Of a stretch of 64,000 nt of DNA, positions 36,652 to 45,551 are shown piece after piece. Under the pieces are notes generated by a model. That model had not been told where the DNA came from and searched no databases. It saw nothing but the letters and a program-made list of their open reading frames with translations. Position 1 is the stretch's first letter; each line of letters starts with the position of its first letter. The stretch is from Hyphococcus sp. (GTDB taxonomy: Bacteria > Pseudomonadota > Alphaproteobacteria > Caulobacterales > Parvularculaceae): the NCBI GenBank assembly GCA_021776245.1, contig JAJFGF010000054.1, positions 248,001 to 312,000 on the forward strand, in the 5' to 3' direction. The translations under genes and the position numbers were made by a program.

Positions 36652-38616
36652 GTGAGCGTGGCGATCATGACTGAGGAAACACTCGACGTATTTGACGTAT
36701 TTTCGGAGAGCTATCAGCGGGTAAAGCAGGAAGCGATGTCGCTCCGCGATTATCTGCTCGCAGCGCGCGATAATCCGATGCTCTACGCGAGTGCCGCCGA
36801 GCGCATGATTGAGGCCATTGGCGAACCGGAAATGATTGACACGTCGAAAGACCCGCGCCTGTCGCGTATCTTTTTTAACCGCACGATACGTCAATATAAA
36901 GCTTTCAAGGGTTTTTACGGCATGGAAGATACGATCGAGCGGATCGTTTCCTATTTCCGTCATGCTGGTCAGGGGCTCGAAGAAAAACGCCAGATTCTCT
37001 ATCTTCTTGGCCCGGTTGGCGGCGGCAAATCATCTCTCGCCGAACGGCTGAAAGATCTGATGGAAACGCACCCCATCTATGTTCTGAAAGCCGGGAACGA
37101 AATCTCGCCGGTCTTTGAAAGCCCGCTGGGTATCTTCCAGTCAGATGAACTGAAATCACTCCTCGAAGACAAATACGGCATTGAGCAGCGCCGCCTTGAC
37201 GGTTTGATGTCGCCATGGGCGGTCAAACGCCTTGATGAATTTGGCGGCGACATTTCAAAATTCGAAGTTGTGCGCCTCTTTCCGTCTAAACTGCGGCAGA
37301 TCGGGATCAGCAAAACTGAGCCGGGCGACGAAAACAATCAGGACATCTCGGCGCTCGTCGGCAAGGTCGACATCAGAAAGCTGGAGCATTTCAGCCAGGA
37401 TGACAGCGACGCCTACTCCTATTCCGGCGGCCTTTGCCGGTCAAACCAGGGTCTCCTGGAATTTGTTGAGATGTTTAAAGCGCCGATCAAGGTGCTGCAT
37501 CCCTTGCTGACAGCAACCCAGGAACAAAATTATATCGGCACCGAAGCTTTGGGGCCAATCCCTTTCACAGGCACCATCCTTGCGCATTCAAACGAAAGTG
37601 AATGGCAGCTCTTTCGCAGCAACAAAAACAATGAAGCTTTCCTTGATCGCATCAGCGTCATCAAGGTTCCTTATTGCCTGCGTGTCACCGAAGAACGGCA
37701 GATCTATGAAAAGCTGTTAGCGAGCTCCGAGCTTTCGGACGTCGCCTGCGCGCCGGAAACACTCGATCTGTTGTCGCGCTTTTCCGTACTGACACGGCTG
37801 CGCGCCCATGAAAATTCCAATCTCTATTCAAAATTACGCGTCTATGACGGCGAAAAACTGAAAGACACCGATCCGAAGGCGAAATCTCATCAGGAGTATC
37901 GTGAAGCCGCCGGCATCGATGAAGGGATGGACGGCATCTCGACGCGATTTGCCTATAAGGTGCTGTCGGAAACATTTAACTTTGACACCGATGAAGTCGC
38001 AGCCGATCCGGTCCATCTGATGTATGTGCTTGAAAACTCGATCAAGCGCGAGCAATTCGCTGATGAAACCGAAAAACAATATCTCGATTTCATCAAGTCG
38101 GATCTGTCCCAGCGCTACGCGGACTTTATCGGCAAGGAAATTCAAAAGGCCTATCTCGAAAGCTACGGCGAGTACGGTCAAAATCTTTTTGACCGCTACA
38201 TCGCTTATGCTGACGCCTGGATCGAAGATCAGGATTTTAAGGACGCCGATACGGGGCAATTGCTGGACCGGGCGACCCTTGATGCAGAGCTCTCGAAAAT
38301 TGAAAAACCTGCGGGCATCGCCAACCCCAAAGACTTCCGCAATGAGGTTGTGAAATTTGCGCTGCGCGCGCGCGCCAATAATGACGGGAAAAACCCACTT
38401 TGGTCTTCCTATGAAAAACTGCGGAATGTCATTGAAAAACGCATGTTCACGCAAGTTGAGGATCTGTTGCCAGTGATTTCGTTCGATTCCAAAAAGGATA
38501 CGGATACCGAACAAAAGCACGAGAACTTTGTGTCTCGCATGGTTGCGCGCGGCTATACGGCCCGTCAGGTTCGCCGCCTGGTTGAGTGGTATATGCGCGT
38601 CAATAAAGCGGGATAG
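36652..38616 (+). CDS. prkA: PrkA/YeaG serine protein kinase
   Basis: A 654-residue protein: an AAA+ type N-terminal ATPase region with Walker A GPVGGGKSSLAERL (about residues 122-135), and the PrkA C-terminal kinase-like domain from about residue 430. The full length and the NRTIRQYKAFKGFYGMEDTI and GLCRSNQGLLEFVEMFKAPI segments match PrkA/YeaG. In E. coli YeaG, together with YeaH, acts in nitrogen-starvation and stationary-phase stress; the B. subtilis homologue affects sporulation genes. It starts the operon prkA-yeaH-spoVR. Confidence 0.95.
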   Translation: MSVAIMTEETLDVFDVFSESYQRVKQEAMSLRDYLLAARDNPMLYASAAERMIEAIGEPEMIDTSKDPRLSRIFFNRTIRQYKAFKGFYGMEDTIERIVSYFRHAGQGLEEKRQILYLLGPVGGGKSSLAERLKDLMETHPIYVLKAGNEISPVFESPLGIFQSDELKSLLEDKYGIEQRRLDGLMSPWAVKRLDEFGGDISKFEVVRLFPSKLRQIGISKTEPGDENNQDISALVGKVDIRKLEHFSQDDSDAYSYSGGLCRSNQGLLEFVEMFKAPIKVLHPLLTATQEQNYIGTEALGPIPFTGTILAHSNESEWQLFRSNKNNEAFLDRISVIKVPYCLRVTEERQIYEKLLASSELSDVACAPETLDLLSRFSVLTRLRAHENSNLYSKLRVYDGEKLKDTDPKAKSHQEYREAAGIDEGMDGISTRFAYKVLSETFNFDTDEVAADPVHLMYVLENSIKREQFADETEKQYLDFIKSDLSQRYADFIGKEIQKAYLESYGEYGQNLFDRYIAYADAWIEDQDFKDADTGQLLDRATLDAELSKIEKPAGIANPKDFRNEVVKFALRARANNDGKNPLWSSYEKLRNVIEKRMFTQVEDLLPVISFDSKKDTDTEQKHENFVSRMVARGYTARQVRRLVEWYMRVNKAG

Positions 38617-38634
38617 GACGGTGGCGGCCCCCGC

Positions 38635-39954
38635 ATGACCCTGTCTCATTTTATAGACCGTCGCAAAAACCCAAAAGGAAAGTCGCTTGGCAATCGCCAG
38701 CGCTTTCTCAAGCGCGCCCGCGCGCAAATCAAGGATGCGGTCAACAAGTCTCTTCGTGATCGGTCCATGAAAGAAATCGACAAGGGCGAAAAGATATCGA
38801 TCCCCTCAAAGTCAACAGCGGAACCGCGTTTTCGTCTTGATCCGCAAAAAGGCTCCCGCGAGATTGTCCATCCCGGCAACAAGGAATTCGGCAAAGGCGA
38901 TCGCATCAAAAAACCCCCGAAAGGCGCGGGAAAAGGCAAGGGCAAGGATGCGAGCGACAGCGGCGACGGTGAGGACAATTTTCAGTTCACCCTGACGCAG
39001 GACGAATTTCTCGATATTTTTTTTGAAGATCTGGAGCTGCCTAATCTCGTCAAGCGATCATTAAAAGAAATCAAATCGACGGCCTTTAAGCGTGCTGGCG
39101 TCACGGTGTCAGGATCGCCGACAAATATGAATCTGATCCGCACCATGCGCAACGCCCATGGCCGCCGTCTTGCCCTGCATAGACCGTCAACGCGCGAAAT
39201 GAACGATCTGAAAGAGCGATTGTTCCAGCTCGAACGCATTGCACAGCCGGGCGCGGAACAAATCGCCGAGATCAAGGATATCATCGCCAAGCTTGAGGAT
39301 ATGGAGGCGCGCCGCCGCTGGGCGCCGTTTATCGATCCTCTCGACGTGCGTTATAACGCCTTTGAACCGACGCCAGTGGAAACGACAGCCGCTGTGATGT
39401 TCTGTCTGATGGATGTGTCGGGCAGCATGGGTGAGCGCGAAAAAGATCTCGCCAAGCGCTTTTATATGTTGCTCTATTTATTCTTGAAGCGGCGCTATGA
39501 AAAAGTTGACGTTGTCTTTATCCGCCATACCCATCACGCCGAAGAAGTGGACGAAGAGACCTTTTTCTATTCGCGTCAGTCCGGCGGCACAGTGGTGTCG
39601 ACAGCGCTCGATAAAATGCTCGAAGTGCAAAAGCGTTACCGGGCAAGCGACTGGAATATCTATGTGGCGCAGGCCTCGGACGGGTTCACGCAAAGCGGCG
39701 ACGCCAAGCGCTGCGTTGAAATTCTCAACGAAGCGGTGATGCCGATTTCGCAATATTACGCCTATATCGAAATTCTTGATGAGCGTGAGTTGGAGGTTTT
39801 CTCTGACGCGGATTCCGGCGCGGAACTTTGGCGCGCCTATCGGACGTTCGCACCGGCCTGGCCGAATTTCGCCCAGACCCGCATTGCAACGCCGTCGGAT
39901 ATTTTTCCTGTCTTTCGCGAGCTCTTCGCCAAAGACAAAAGGCGGGCTGCGTAA
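38635..39954 (+). CDS. yeaH: YeaH/YhbH family protein (UPF0229)
   Basis: A 439-residue protein with a basic N-terminus (FIDRRKNPKGKSLGNRQRF), a low-complexity Lys/Gly stretch near residues 80-110, and a von Willebrand-like C-terminal domain with the metal-site motif FCLMDVSGSMGE. YeaH is the partner of the YeaG/PrkA kinase, and the two are almost always adjacent. It follows prkA by 18 bp and its stop codon overlaps the spoVR start. Confidence 0.95.
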   Translation: MTLSHFIDRRKNPKGKSLGNRQRFLKRARAQIKDAVNKSLRDRSMKEIDKGEKISIPSKSTAEPRFRLDPQKGSREIVHPGNKEFGKGDRIKKPPKGAGKGKGKDASDSGDGEDNFQFTLTQDEFLDIFFEDLELPNLVKRSLKEIKSTAFKRAGVTVSGSPTNMNLIRTMRNAHGRRLALHRPSTREMNDLKERLFQLERIAQPGAEQIAEIKDIIAKLEDMEARRRWAPFIDPLDVRYNAFEPTPVETTAAVMFCLMDVSGSMGEREKDLAKRFYMLLYLFLKRRYEKVDVVFIRHTHHAEEVDEETFFYSRQSGGTVVSTALDKMLEVQKRYRASDWNIYVAQASDGFTQSGDAKRCVEILNEAVMPISQYYAYIEILDERELEVFSDADSGAELWRAYRTFAPAWPNFAQTRIATPSDIFPVFRELFAKDKRRAA

Positions 39955-41447
39955 TGACACCGGTTGCGGCGGATCCCGAGCTCGTCTTTTCAGATTCCGA
40001 TTGGAATTTTGAAACACTGGACCGCACGCTCGCGGCGATATCCGATATCGCGCTGAACGATCTAAAGCTCGACATTTATCCGAACCAGATCGAGATTATC
40101 TCATCGGAGCAAATGCTCGACGCCTATTCCAGTCACGGCATGCCGTTGATGTATAATCACTGGTCTTTCGGCAAGCATTTCGCCCGCGATCAAACGCTTT
40201 ATCAAAAGGGCTATCAGGGTCTCGCCTATGAGATCGTCATCAATTCAAACCCGTGCATTGCCTATCTCATGGAAGAAAACTCCATGACCATGCAGGCGCT
40301 GGTGATGGCGCATGCTTCGTTCGGCCATAATCACTTTTTCAAAAATAATTATCTTTTCCGTCAGTGGACCGACGCCGACGGGATTTTGCCTTATCTCGAC
40401 TTCGCCAAGAAATACATCACAAAGTGCGAAGATGAATATGGTTTTGAGGAAGTGGAAGCGATCCTCGATGCGGCTCACGCGCTTATGGATCAGGGTGTTT
40501 TTCGCTATAATCGTCCGCCGCGATTATCTGAAGCGGACCGCATGGCCAAGCTCGCCGCCCGCGCAAAGCATGAAGAAATGACTTTTAATGATCTTTGGCG
40601 CACGCTGCCAAATATCGATGAAGATGATGAGGAAAAAGAAGAGCGCCAGGCTGAGGTCCGAAACATCAAGCTTCCTGAAGAGAACATTCTTTATTTTATT
40701 GAAAAAGCAAGCCCTGTCTTGCGGCCATGGCAGCGCGAGCTTGTACGCATCGTCAGGAATGTCTCGCAATATTTCTACCCGCAAAAACAAACGAAAGTCA
40801 TGAATGAGGGCTGCGCCACCTTTGTCCATCATTACATTATGAACGAACTTTATGATCGCGGCCAAATCGGCGAAGGCGCGATCATGGAGTTTTTGCACTC
40901 GCATTCATCGGTGGTTTTTCAGCCCGAATTCGACGATCCGCGCTATTCAGGCATCAATCCATATGCGCTTGGCTTCGCCATGATGGAAGACATAAAGCGC
41001 ATTTGCGAAGATCCAAAAGATGAGGACCGTGAGTGGTTTCCGGAAATCGCGGGGACCGGCGCCTGGCGCGACGTTTTAAAAAACGCCTGGGCAAATTACC
41101 GCGATGAGAGTTTCATCCTTCAATATCTGTCGCCAAAGCTGATGCGCAGCCTTCACATGTTCGCTATCGCTGACAACGCCAAAGAGACCCATGTGGAAGT
41201 CTCAGCCATTCATGACGAGGCGGGGTATCGCCGAGTGCGTGATCGCCTTGCAGCGATGTACGACATAGGCGTTCACGAGCCGAATATTCAGGTCACCGGC
41301 GCCAATCTTGACGGCGATCGCATATTGCATCTCCGCCATGACGTGCAAAATGGCCGGTTATTGACGGACAAGACAAAAGACGCAGTGCTCACGCATATTG
41401 AGACTTTGTGGGGCCACGAGGTAAATCTGGAAGAGGCGCCGGCTTAG
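39954..41447 (+). CDS. spoVR: SpoVR family protein
   Basis: A 497-residue cytoplasmic protein with the SpoVR signatures IEIISSEQMLDAYSSHGMP, HWSFGKHF, MVMAHASFGHNHFFKNNYLF and NEGCATFVHHYIM. The ATG overlaps the yeaH stop by one base (TAATG), so translation is coupled. The name comes from a spore-cortex phenotype in Bacillus, but the gene is widespread in non-sporulating Proteobacteria as the third member of the prkA-yeaH-spoVR stress operon. Confidence 0.95.
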   Translation: MTPVAADPELVFSDSDWNFETLDRTLAAISDIALNDLKLDIYPNQIEIISSEQMLDAYSSHGMPLMYNHWSFGKHFARDQTLYQKGYQGLAYEIVINSNPCIAYLMEENSMTMQALVMAHASFGHNHFFKNNYLFRQWTDADGILPYLDFAKKYITKCEDEYGFEEVEAILDAAHALMDQGVFRYNRPPRLSEADRMAKLAARAKHEEMTFNDLWRTLPNIDEDDEEKEERQAEVRNIKLPEENILYFIEKASPVLRPWQRELVRIVRNVSQYFYPQKQTKVMNEGCATFVHHYIMNELYDRGQIGEGAIMEFLHSHSSVVFQPEFDDPRYSGINPYALGFAMMEDIKRICEDPKDEDREWFPEIAGTGAWRDVLKNAWANYRDESFILQYLSPKLMRSLHMFAIADNAKETHVEVSAIHDEAGYRRVRDRLAAMYDIGVHEPNIQVTGANLDGDRILHLRHDVQNGRLLTDKTKDAVLTHIETLWGHEVNLEEAPA

Positions 41448-41451
41448 CGCC

Positions 41452-42540
41452 CTAGCGAAACTTCTTTTCCAGCATTTCGATCAATTTGCGGTTGCCTTCT
41501 TTTTCGCCAATGGAAATGCGTAAATATTCCCCGAGATTATAGGGACCCATCTCCCGTACGATCACGCCGCCGGTTTTCAGATAGGCCTGAATATCGTCAG
41601 CGTTGAGCCCGGGTGCAGCTGGGAACTTCACCAAAATAAAATTTCCAAAGCTGGGCACAAAATCGAGGCCCAGCCCACCGAGCTGTTGCGCCAGCCAGTC
41701 ACGTTGTTCGCGATTATGGGCGCGGTTTTTGTCGACAAATTCATTGTCGCCCAGCGCTGCGGCGCCGGCGGCAAGGGCGGCGGCGTTGACGTTAAACGGC
41801 CCGCGAATACGGTTGAGCACATCGGCGATTGCCGCCGGACAATAGCCCCAGCCGAGGCGTATGCCGCCAAGTCCGTAGATCTTTGAAAAAGTCCGCGTCA
41901 TGACGGTGTTGTTTAATTCATCTACCAGCGCGGCGCCGGCGTCATAATCCGGCTCTTCCATGTATTCAGCATAGGCAGCATCAATTACCAGCAAAACATC
42001 GTCGCGCAATTCTTCGCGCAGGCGGCGGATTTCGATGTCAGGAATATAGGTGCCGGTTGGATTGTTCGGATTGGCGACAAAAACGATGCGCGTTTGGTCG
42101 TCAACCAACTCAATAATAGCATCGACATCGGTCGTCAGGCGCGTTTCCTTTGCAAAGCGGGGTTCGCCGCCGCAGGATTTTGCGGCCAAAGCATAAACCA
42201 GAAAACCATGTTCAGTTTGAATAATGTTTTCGCCTTCGCCCACATAGGCCTTGGTCAAAAGCTGCAGGATTTCATCCGATCCCGATCCGCACACGATACG
42301 GCTGGCGTCGAGATCAAAGGTTTCTGCGATTTTTTTGCGCAGCCTATGCGCGCCGCCATCGGGATAGAGGTGCAAAATTTCCGACGCCGCCTGATAGGCT
42401 TCAATCGCTTTCGGGCTGGCCCCAAGCGCGGATTCATTCGACGACATTTTATAGATTTTTTCGGCGCCGGGTGCAGAAGATCCGCCAGCAACATAGGGCC
42501 TGATGTCGAGAATGCCGGGACGCGGTGTTGGGGCGGTCAT
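41452..42540 (-). CDS. hisC: Histidinol-phosphate aminotransferase
   Basis: A 362-residue class II-like PLP aminotransferase with the usual HisC marks: MSSNESALGASP near the N-terminus, NPNNPTGTYI, the PLP lysine in TRTFSKIYGLGGIRLGW and a C-terminal arginine segment EYLRISIGEKEGN. It transfers an amino group between glutamate and imidazole-acetol phosphate. Some alphaproteobacterial enzymes also act on aromatic amino acids. The partner gene 5 bp upstream encodes a methyltransferase, and the two are likely cotranscribed. Confidence 0.93.
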   Translation of the reverse strand: MTAPTPRPGILDIRPYVAGGSSAPGAEKIYKMSSNESALGASPKAIEAYQAASEILHLYPDGGAHRLRKKIAETFDLDASRIVCGSGSDEILQLLTKAYVGEGENIIQTEHGFLVYALAAKSCGGEPRFAKETRLTTDVDAIIELVDDQTRIVFVANPNNPTGTYIPDIEIRRLREELRDDVLLVIDAAYAEYMEEPDYDAGAALVDELNNTVMTRTFSKIYGLGGIRLGWGYCPAAIADVLNRIRGPFNVNAAALAAGAAALGDNEFVDKNRAHNREQRDWLAQQLGGLGLDFVPSFGNFILVKFPAAPGLNADDIQAYLKTGGVIVREMGPYNLGEYLRISIGEKEGNRKLIEMLEKKFR

Positions 42541-42545
42541 AATAT

Positions 42546-43343
42546 TTATCCCTCGCTAGGTTTGCGCGGGATATAGCCGTCCGGTGTGTCAGCGAGCAAC
42601 CCGGAAGCAGGTTTATCCATGCGCGCCGGCAGGGGCGCTGCTGCTGCCGGGCGCGCAATCGCAACGCCTGCCCTGCGCACAAGGCCGATTGGGGCGAGCA
42701 TTTCTTTTGAAGCTTCGACCATCAGGATGCCGCTAAAGCCGGGCCACACGCGGGCGCCTGCGCGCTCCCAGGCTTTGGCGGTGCGCAACAAAACCCGCGT
42801 ACCGAAAGGCGGGAAAAACAACGCCGAGTTCCAGGCTCTGGCGCGAAACATCGCCCCCTGTAGGAGGGCGTTGAGCTGGCGCTTCAGATAGGGCCGGCCG
42901 GCGGCAAAGGGCGTTGAATCGATCATTGACCACAATCCGCGCCGATGAGAGGCGATGATGATCACTTGGCCGTTGTCGGCCAGAACGCGCCAGATCTCCC
43001 GCATCAGGCGGTGCGGCTCCGGCGCCTCTTCCAGTCCGTGAACAATCAGCACGCGATCAAGGCACGCGTCGGGCAGCGGCCATGCGCCTTCGCTGACGAG
43101 GCTTGCAGAGTTTTTGTCCGTTGACGGCCAGTGGATGACGCCCTGGGCGCCAGGCGCCAGGGCGATGCGCCTTGTCGCGGCGGAAAAAAGCTCAAGATAG
43201 GGATTGGCGTAGCCGAAGCCGGCGACCGACAGTCTGGCGCCGTCGCCCCAGGCCTCAACCAGTCTTTCGGCGATGAAATTGCGCGCCTCTACCCCAAGCG
43301 GCGACCTGTAAAAATCGTGAAAATCAAGAATGTCCGTGCGCAT
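42546..43343 (-). CDS. Methyltransferase domain protein upstream of hisC
   Basis: A 265-residue protein with a Methyltransf_11-like core: a degenerate motif I (RLSVAGFGYANPYLELF), VLIVHGLEEAPEPHRLMREIWRVL and VIIIASHRRGLW. The N-terminal FHDFYRSPLGVEARNFI and the downstream GTRVLLRTAKAWERAGARVWPGF are conserved in alphaproteobacterial orthologues, which are commonly next to gloB, as here. The substrate is unknown. The C-terminal 40 residues are proline-rich. Confidence 0.8.
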   Translation of the reverse strand: MRTDILDFHDFYRSPLGVEARNFIAERLVEAWGDGARLSVAGFGYANPYLELFSAATRRIALAPGAQGVIHWPSTDKNSASLVSEGAWPLPDACLDRVLIVHGLEEAPEPHRLMREIWRVLADNGQVIIIASHRRGLWSMIDSTPFAAGRPYLKRQLNALLQGAMFRARAWNSALFFPPFGTRVLLRTAKAWERAGARVWPGFSGILMVEASKEMLAPIGLVRRAGVAIARPAAAAPLPARMDKPASGLLADTPDGYIPRKPSEG

Positions 43344-43449
43344 TGGTCACCTGATCGGGCAAAAGCTGTTTTACGCGGTTATCGCGCCTCGTTATGCTCG
43401 GGCGCTGCGTAGGCCGTCAATCAACACCGCTACCTGAGGACTTAAACCC

Positions 43450-44217
43450 TTGCCGCTTGAAATACGACAAATTCCCTGCCTTTCTGATAATTACGGCTAT
43501 CTGATCCGCGACGAAGCAACCGGTGCGGTCGCGGCGATCGATACGCCGGATGTCAACGCTATTAACGACGTATTGGCGGACGCCGGCTGGCGGTTGACGC
43601 ATATTCTAAATACGCACCATCACTGGGATCACGCGGGCGGCAATCTTGCGCTGAAAGAGAAATGGCAATGTGAAATTATCGGCCCGGGGGCAGAGGCCGA
43701 CCGCATTCCAGGGCTTGATCGCGCGGTGGGCGACGGCGACATCGTCAAGTTTGGTCAATCGGCAGCCAAAGTCTTTGATACGCCCGGCCATACTTCCGGT
43801 CACATCATCTATTATTTTGCAGAAGATGAAGCGGCGTTTGTCGGCGATACGATTTTCGCCATGGGCTGCGGCCGGCTGTTTGAAGGAACGCCGGCGCAAA
43901 TGTGGGCGTCGCTTTCCAAAATTGCGGTGCTGCCGCCGCAGACCAGGCTTTATTGCGCGCATGAATATACGCAGGCGAACGCGTCCTTCGCCTTAACGGT
44001 CGATCCGCATAATGATGATCTGAAATCGCGCGTCCGCGAGATCGATCAGTTACGCGCGTCCGGAACGCCGACGGTGCCGACGACCGTCGCGGCGGAACTT
44101 GCGACCAATCCGTTTTTGCGCGCCGAGGATGAGGCGCTGAAAGCCGCCATCGGCATGTCGGGCGCCGGCGCCGTTGATGTTTTTGCGGAAACCCGCCGGC
44201 GCAAGGATAATTTTTGA
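43450..44217 (+). CDS. gloB: Hydroxyacylglutathione hydrolase (glyoxalase II)
   Basis: A 255-residue metallo-beta-lactamase-fold enzyme with the metal motif THHHWDHAGG, the ligands GHTSGHI and DTIFAMGCGRLFEGT, and a C-terminal HAGH domain (LATNPFLRAEDEALKAA). It hydrolyses S-lactoylglutathione to lactate and glutathione, completing methylglyoxal detoxification. The start codon is probably TTG at 43450, directly before PLEIRQIPCLSDNYGYL, the standard GloB N-terminus. It is divergent from the methyltransferase gene with about 100 bp between. Confidence 0.95.
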   Translation: MPLEIRQIPCLSDNYGYLIRDEATGAVAAIDTPDVNAINDVLADAGWRLTHILNTHHHWDHAGGNLALKEKWQCEIIGPGAEADRIPGLDRAVGDGDIVKFGQSAAKVFDTPGHTSGHIIYYFAEDEAAFVGDTIFAMGCGRLFEGTPAQMWASLSKIAVLPPQTRLYCAHEYTQANASFALTVDPHNDDLKSRVREIDQLRASGTPTVPTTVAAELATNPFLRAEDEALKAAIGMSGAGAVDVFAETRRRKDNF

Positions 44218-44221
44218 GAAG

Positions 44222-44239
44222 CTGGAGCGGGTGAAGAGA
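44222..44239. repeat. Direct repeat of the tRNA-Gly 3' end
   Basis: The 18 bases CTGGAGCGGGTGAAGAGA occur here and again at 44328-44345, where they form the 3' end of the tRNA gene (CCA, acceptor arm and part of the T arm). The copies are 106 bp apart in the same direction. This is the pattern left by integration at a tRNA gene, or by a small local duplication. Confidence 0.7.
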
Positions 44240-44328
44240 CCCCGCGGCCGAAGGGCCGCAGAAGGAAATTCTGCCGGCGGCGCTTGCGGGACCTGTGAGA
44301 GAAATTCGGCGGCGCCATTTCAAAAATC

Positions 44329-44402
44329 TGGAGCGGGTGAAGAGAATCGAACTCTCGTCGTAAGCTTGGGAAGCTTCTGCTCTGCCATTGAGCTACACCC
44401 GC
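44329..44402 (-). tRNA. tRNA-Gly (anticodon CCC)
   Basis: The minus strand folds into a full cloverleaf: acceptor arm GCGGGTG/CACCCGC, D arm GCTC/GAGC, anticodon arm GAAGC/GCTTA around loop TTCCCAA (anticodon CCC, Gly), a four-base variable loop, T arm GAGAG/CTCTT with loop TTCGATT, discriminator T and encoded CCA. One end pair of the anticodon arm is G-A. It reads GGG codons. Confidence 0.93.
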
Positions 44403-44633
44403 GCGCCTAAAAATGTCGCGCCGGGCGGCAAAAAGGTCAAGCGGGCTGATAATCCCCCATTTCGCACCCGAAAAACCCTCGACGGCGCGGGCAAATCTCA
44501 CCAAGAGTTCATGATGGCCGGGCGATATCGCCATCTTATCGTCACGGCGAAGCACATTATGTTGACCTTGTAGAAGGTTTACCCCGGCCGGGCGCGCGGC
44601 GCGCCGTGGCGGGGATATGGAAAGGAGGCCGCA
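44403..44633. other. Intergenic region between tRNA-Gly and the SYLF gene
   Basis: About 230 bp. It should hold the tRNA promoter (minus) and the SYLF promoter (plus). A very GC-rich partly palindromic block (CGGCCGGGCGCGCGGCGCGC) at about 44586-44605 lies just upstream of the AAAGGAGG ribosome-binding site at 44620 and could form a hairpin in the leader. Confidence 0.4.
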
Positions 44634-45443
44634 ATGTTGACACGGCTGATAGGAATTCTGGGCGTTGCAGCGGCGCTCTTCATGTTGGCGCTTGCCCCGG
44701 CGCAAGCCAAATCCAAGCGCGAAAAAGCCGAAGGTCTGATTGTTAAAGCGGCTGACACGGTGAGTTATTTCGCCAATGACAGCGCCTATGAGCCGCTATG
44801 GGATACGGCCGATAATGCCAAGGCAATGGTGATCATTCCAAGATCCTACCGCGGTGGATTTGTTTTTGGCGCTTCCGGCGGCAATGCGGTGATGGTTGTG
44901 CGCAATGATGACGGAAGCTGGTCGGAGCCGACCTTTTTTACCATCGGATCGATCTCATTCGGGTTGCAGATCGGCGGCGAAGCTTCGGAAACGATCTTGC
45001 TGGTGATGACCAAGCGCGGCATGGAGCAGCTTTTATCGACAAATGTAAAACTTGGCGGTGATTTGTCTTTGGCGGCCGGACCCATTGGCGGCGGCGCCAA
45101 AGCGCAGACAGTTGACGTGCTCGCCTTTTCGCGCTCGCGCGGTCTTTATGGCGGAATCAGCCTGGAAGGCGCAATCCTCAAAGTGCGCCATAGCTGGAAC
45201 CGCGAATATTACGGCGCCGACGTCAGCCCGTCTGATATCATTTTTCGCGGTAAGGTCGCCCGTCCGCAATCGGCGCTGTTGCAAAACGCAACCTGGGCGC
45301 TCGCGCACCGCAATGAACCGATGAATATCGCGCCGGTGCAGCCGGTAATCGATCCGGTGACGGGTTTGCCGGTCAGCGAACCCGCTGAATATGAAGATGA
45401 CGCTATATACGGTGCGCCGCTGGCGCCGATTGAGGACCAGTAA
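44634..45443 (+). CDS. SYLF domain lipid-binding exported protein
   Basis: A 269-residue protein with a signal peptide (LGVAAALFMLALAPAQA) and a SYLF/DUF500 domain: AKAMVIIPRSYRGGFVFGASGGNAVMV-like opening, then FTIGSISFGLQIGGEASE and GGDLSLAAGPIGGGAKAQTV. SYLF domains bind phosphoinositides in eukaryotes; bacterial forms are periplasmic and of uncertain role. The ribosome-binding site AAAGGAGG sits 7 bases before the ATG. A terminator follows at 45479. Confidence 0.88.
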   Translation: MLTRLIGILGVAAALFMLALAPAQAKSKREKAEGLIVKAADTVSYFANDSAYEPLWDTADNAKAMVIIPRSYRGGFVFGASGGNAVMVVRNDDGSWSEPTFFTIGSISFGLQIGGEASETILLVMTKRGMEQLLSTNVKLGGDLSLAAGPIGGGAKAQTVDVLAFSRSRGLYGGISLEGAILKVRHSWNREYYGADVSPSDIIFRGKVARPQSALLQNATWALAHRNEPMNIAPVQPVIDPVTGLPVSEPAEYEDDAIYGAPLAPIEDQ

Positions 45444-45478
45444 ATCACCTGTATTTGACCGCAAATTGATCAAATGGG

Positions 45479-45511
45479 AAACGCCCGCCGGTTGCCGCCG
45501 GCGGGCGTTTT
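45479..45511 (+). terminator. Rho-independent terminator after the SYLF gene
   Basis: Arms AACGCCCGCCGG and CCGGCGGGCGTT with a short loop, followed by TTTT. It lies 36 bp after the SYLF stop and before the ATG of the radical SAM gene at 45552, which is why the longer frame from 45474 is rejected. Confidence 0.85.
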
Positions 45512-45551
45512 CGCGCATGCTGCGGCGATAATTTCAGACAGGGCAATTTTG

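Noticed and set aside
39954-41447. Sporulation ability, from the spoVR name
   Set aside because: SpoVR is common in non-sporulating Proteobacteria as part of the prkA operon, and no sporulation genes are present.
44222-44239. Second tRNA gene next to tRNA-Gly
   Set aside because: Only the 3' acceptor end is repeated; no D arm or anticodon arm follows.
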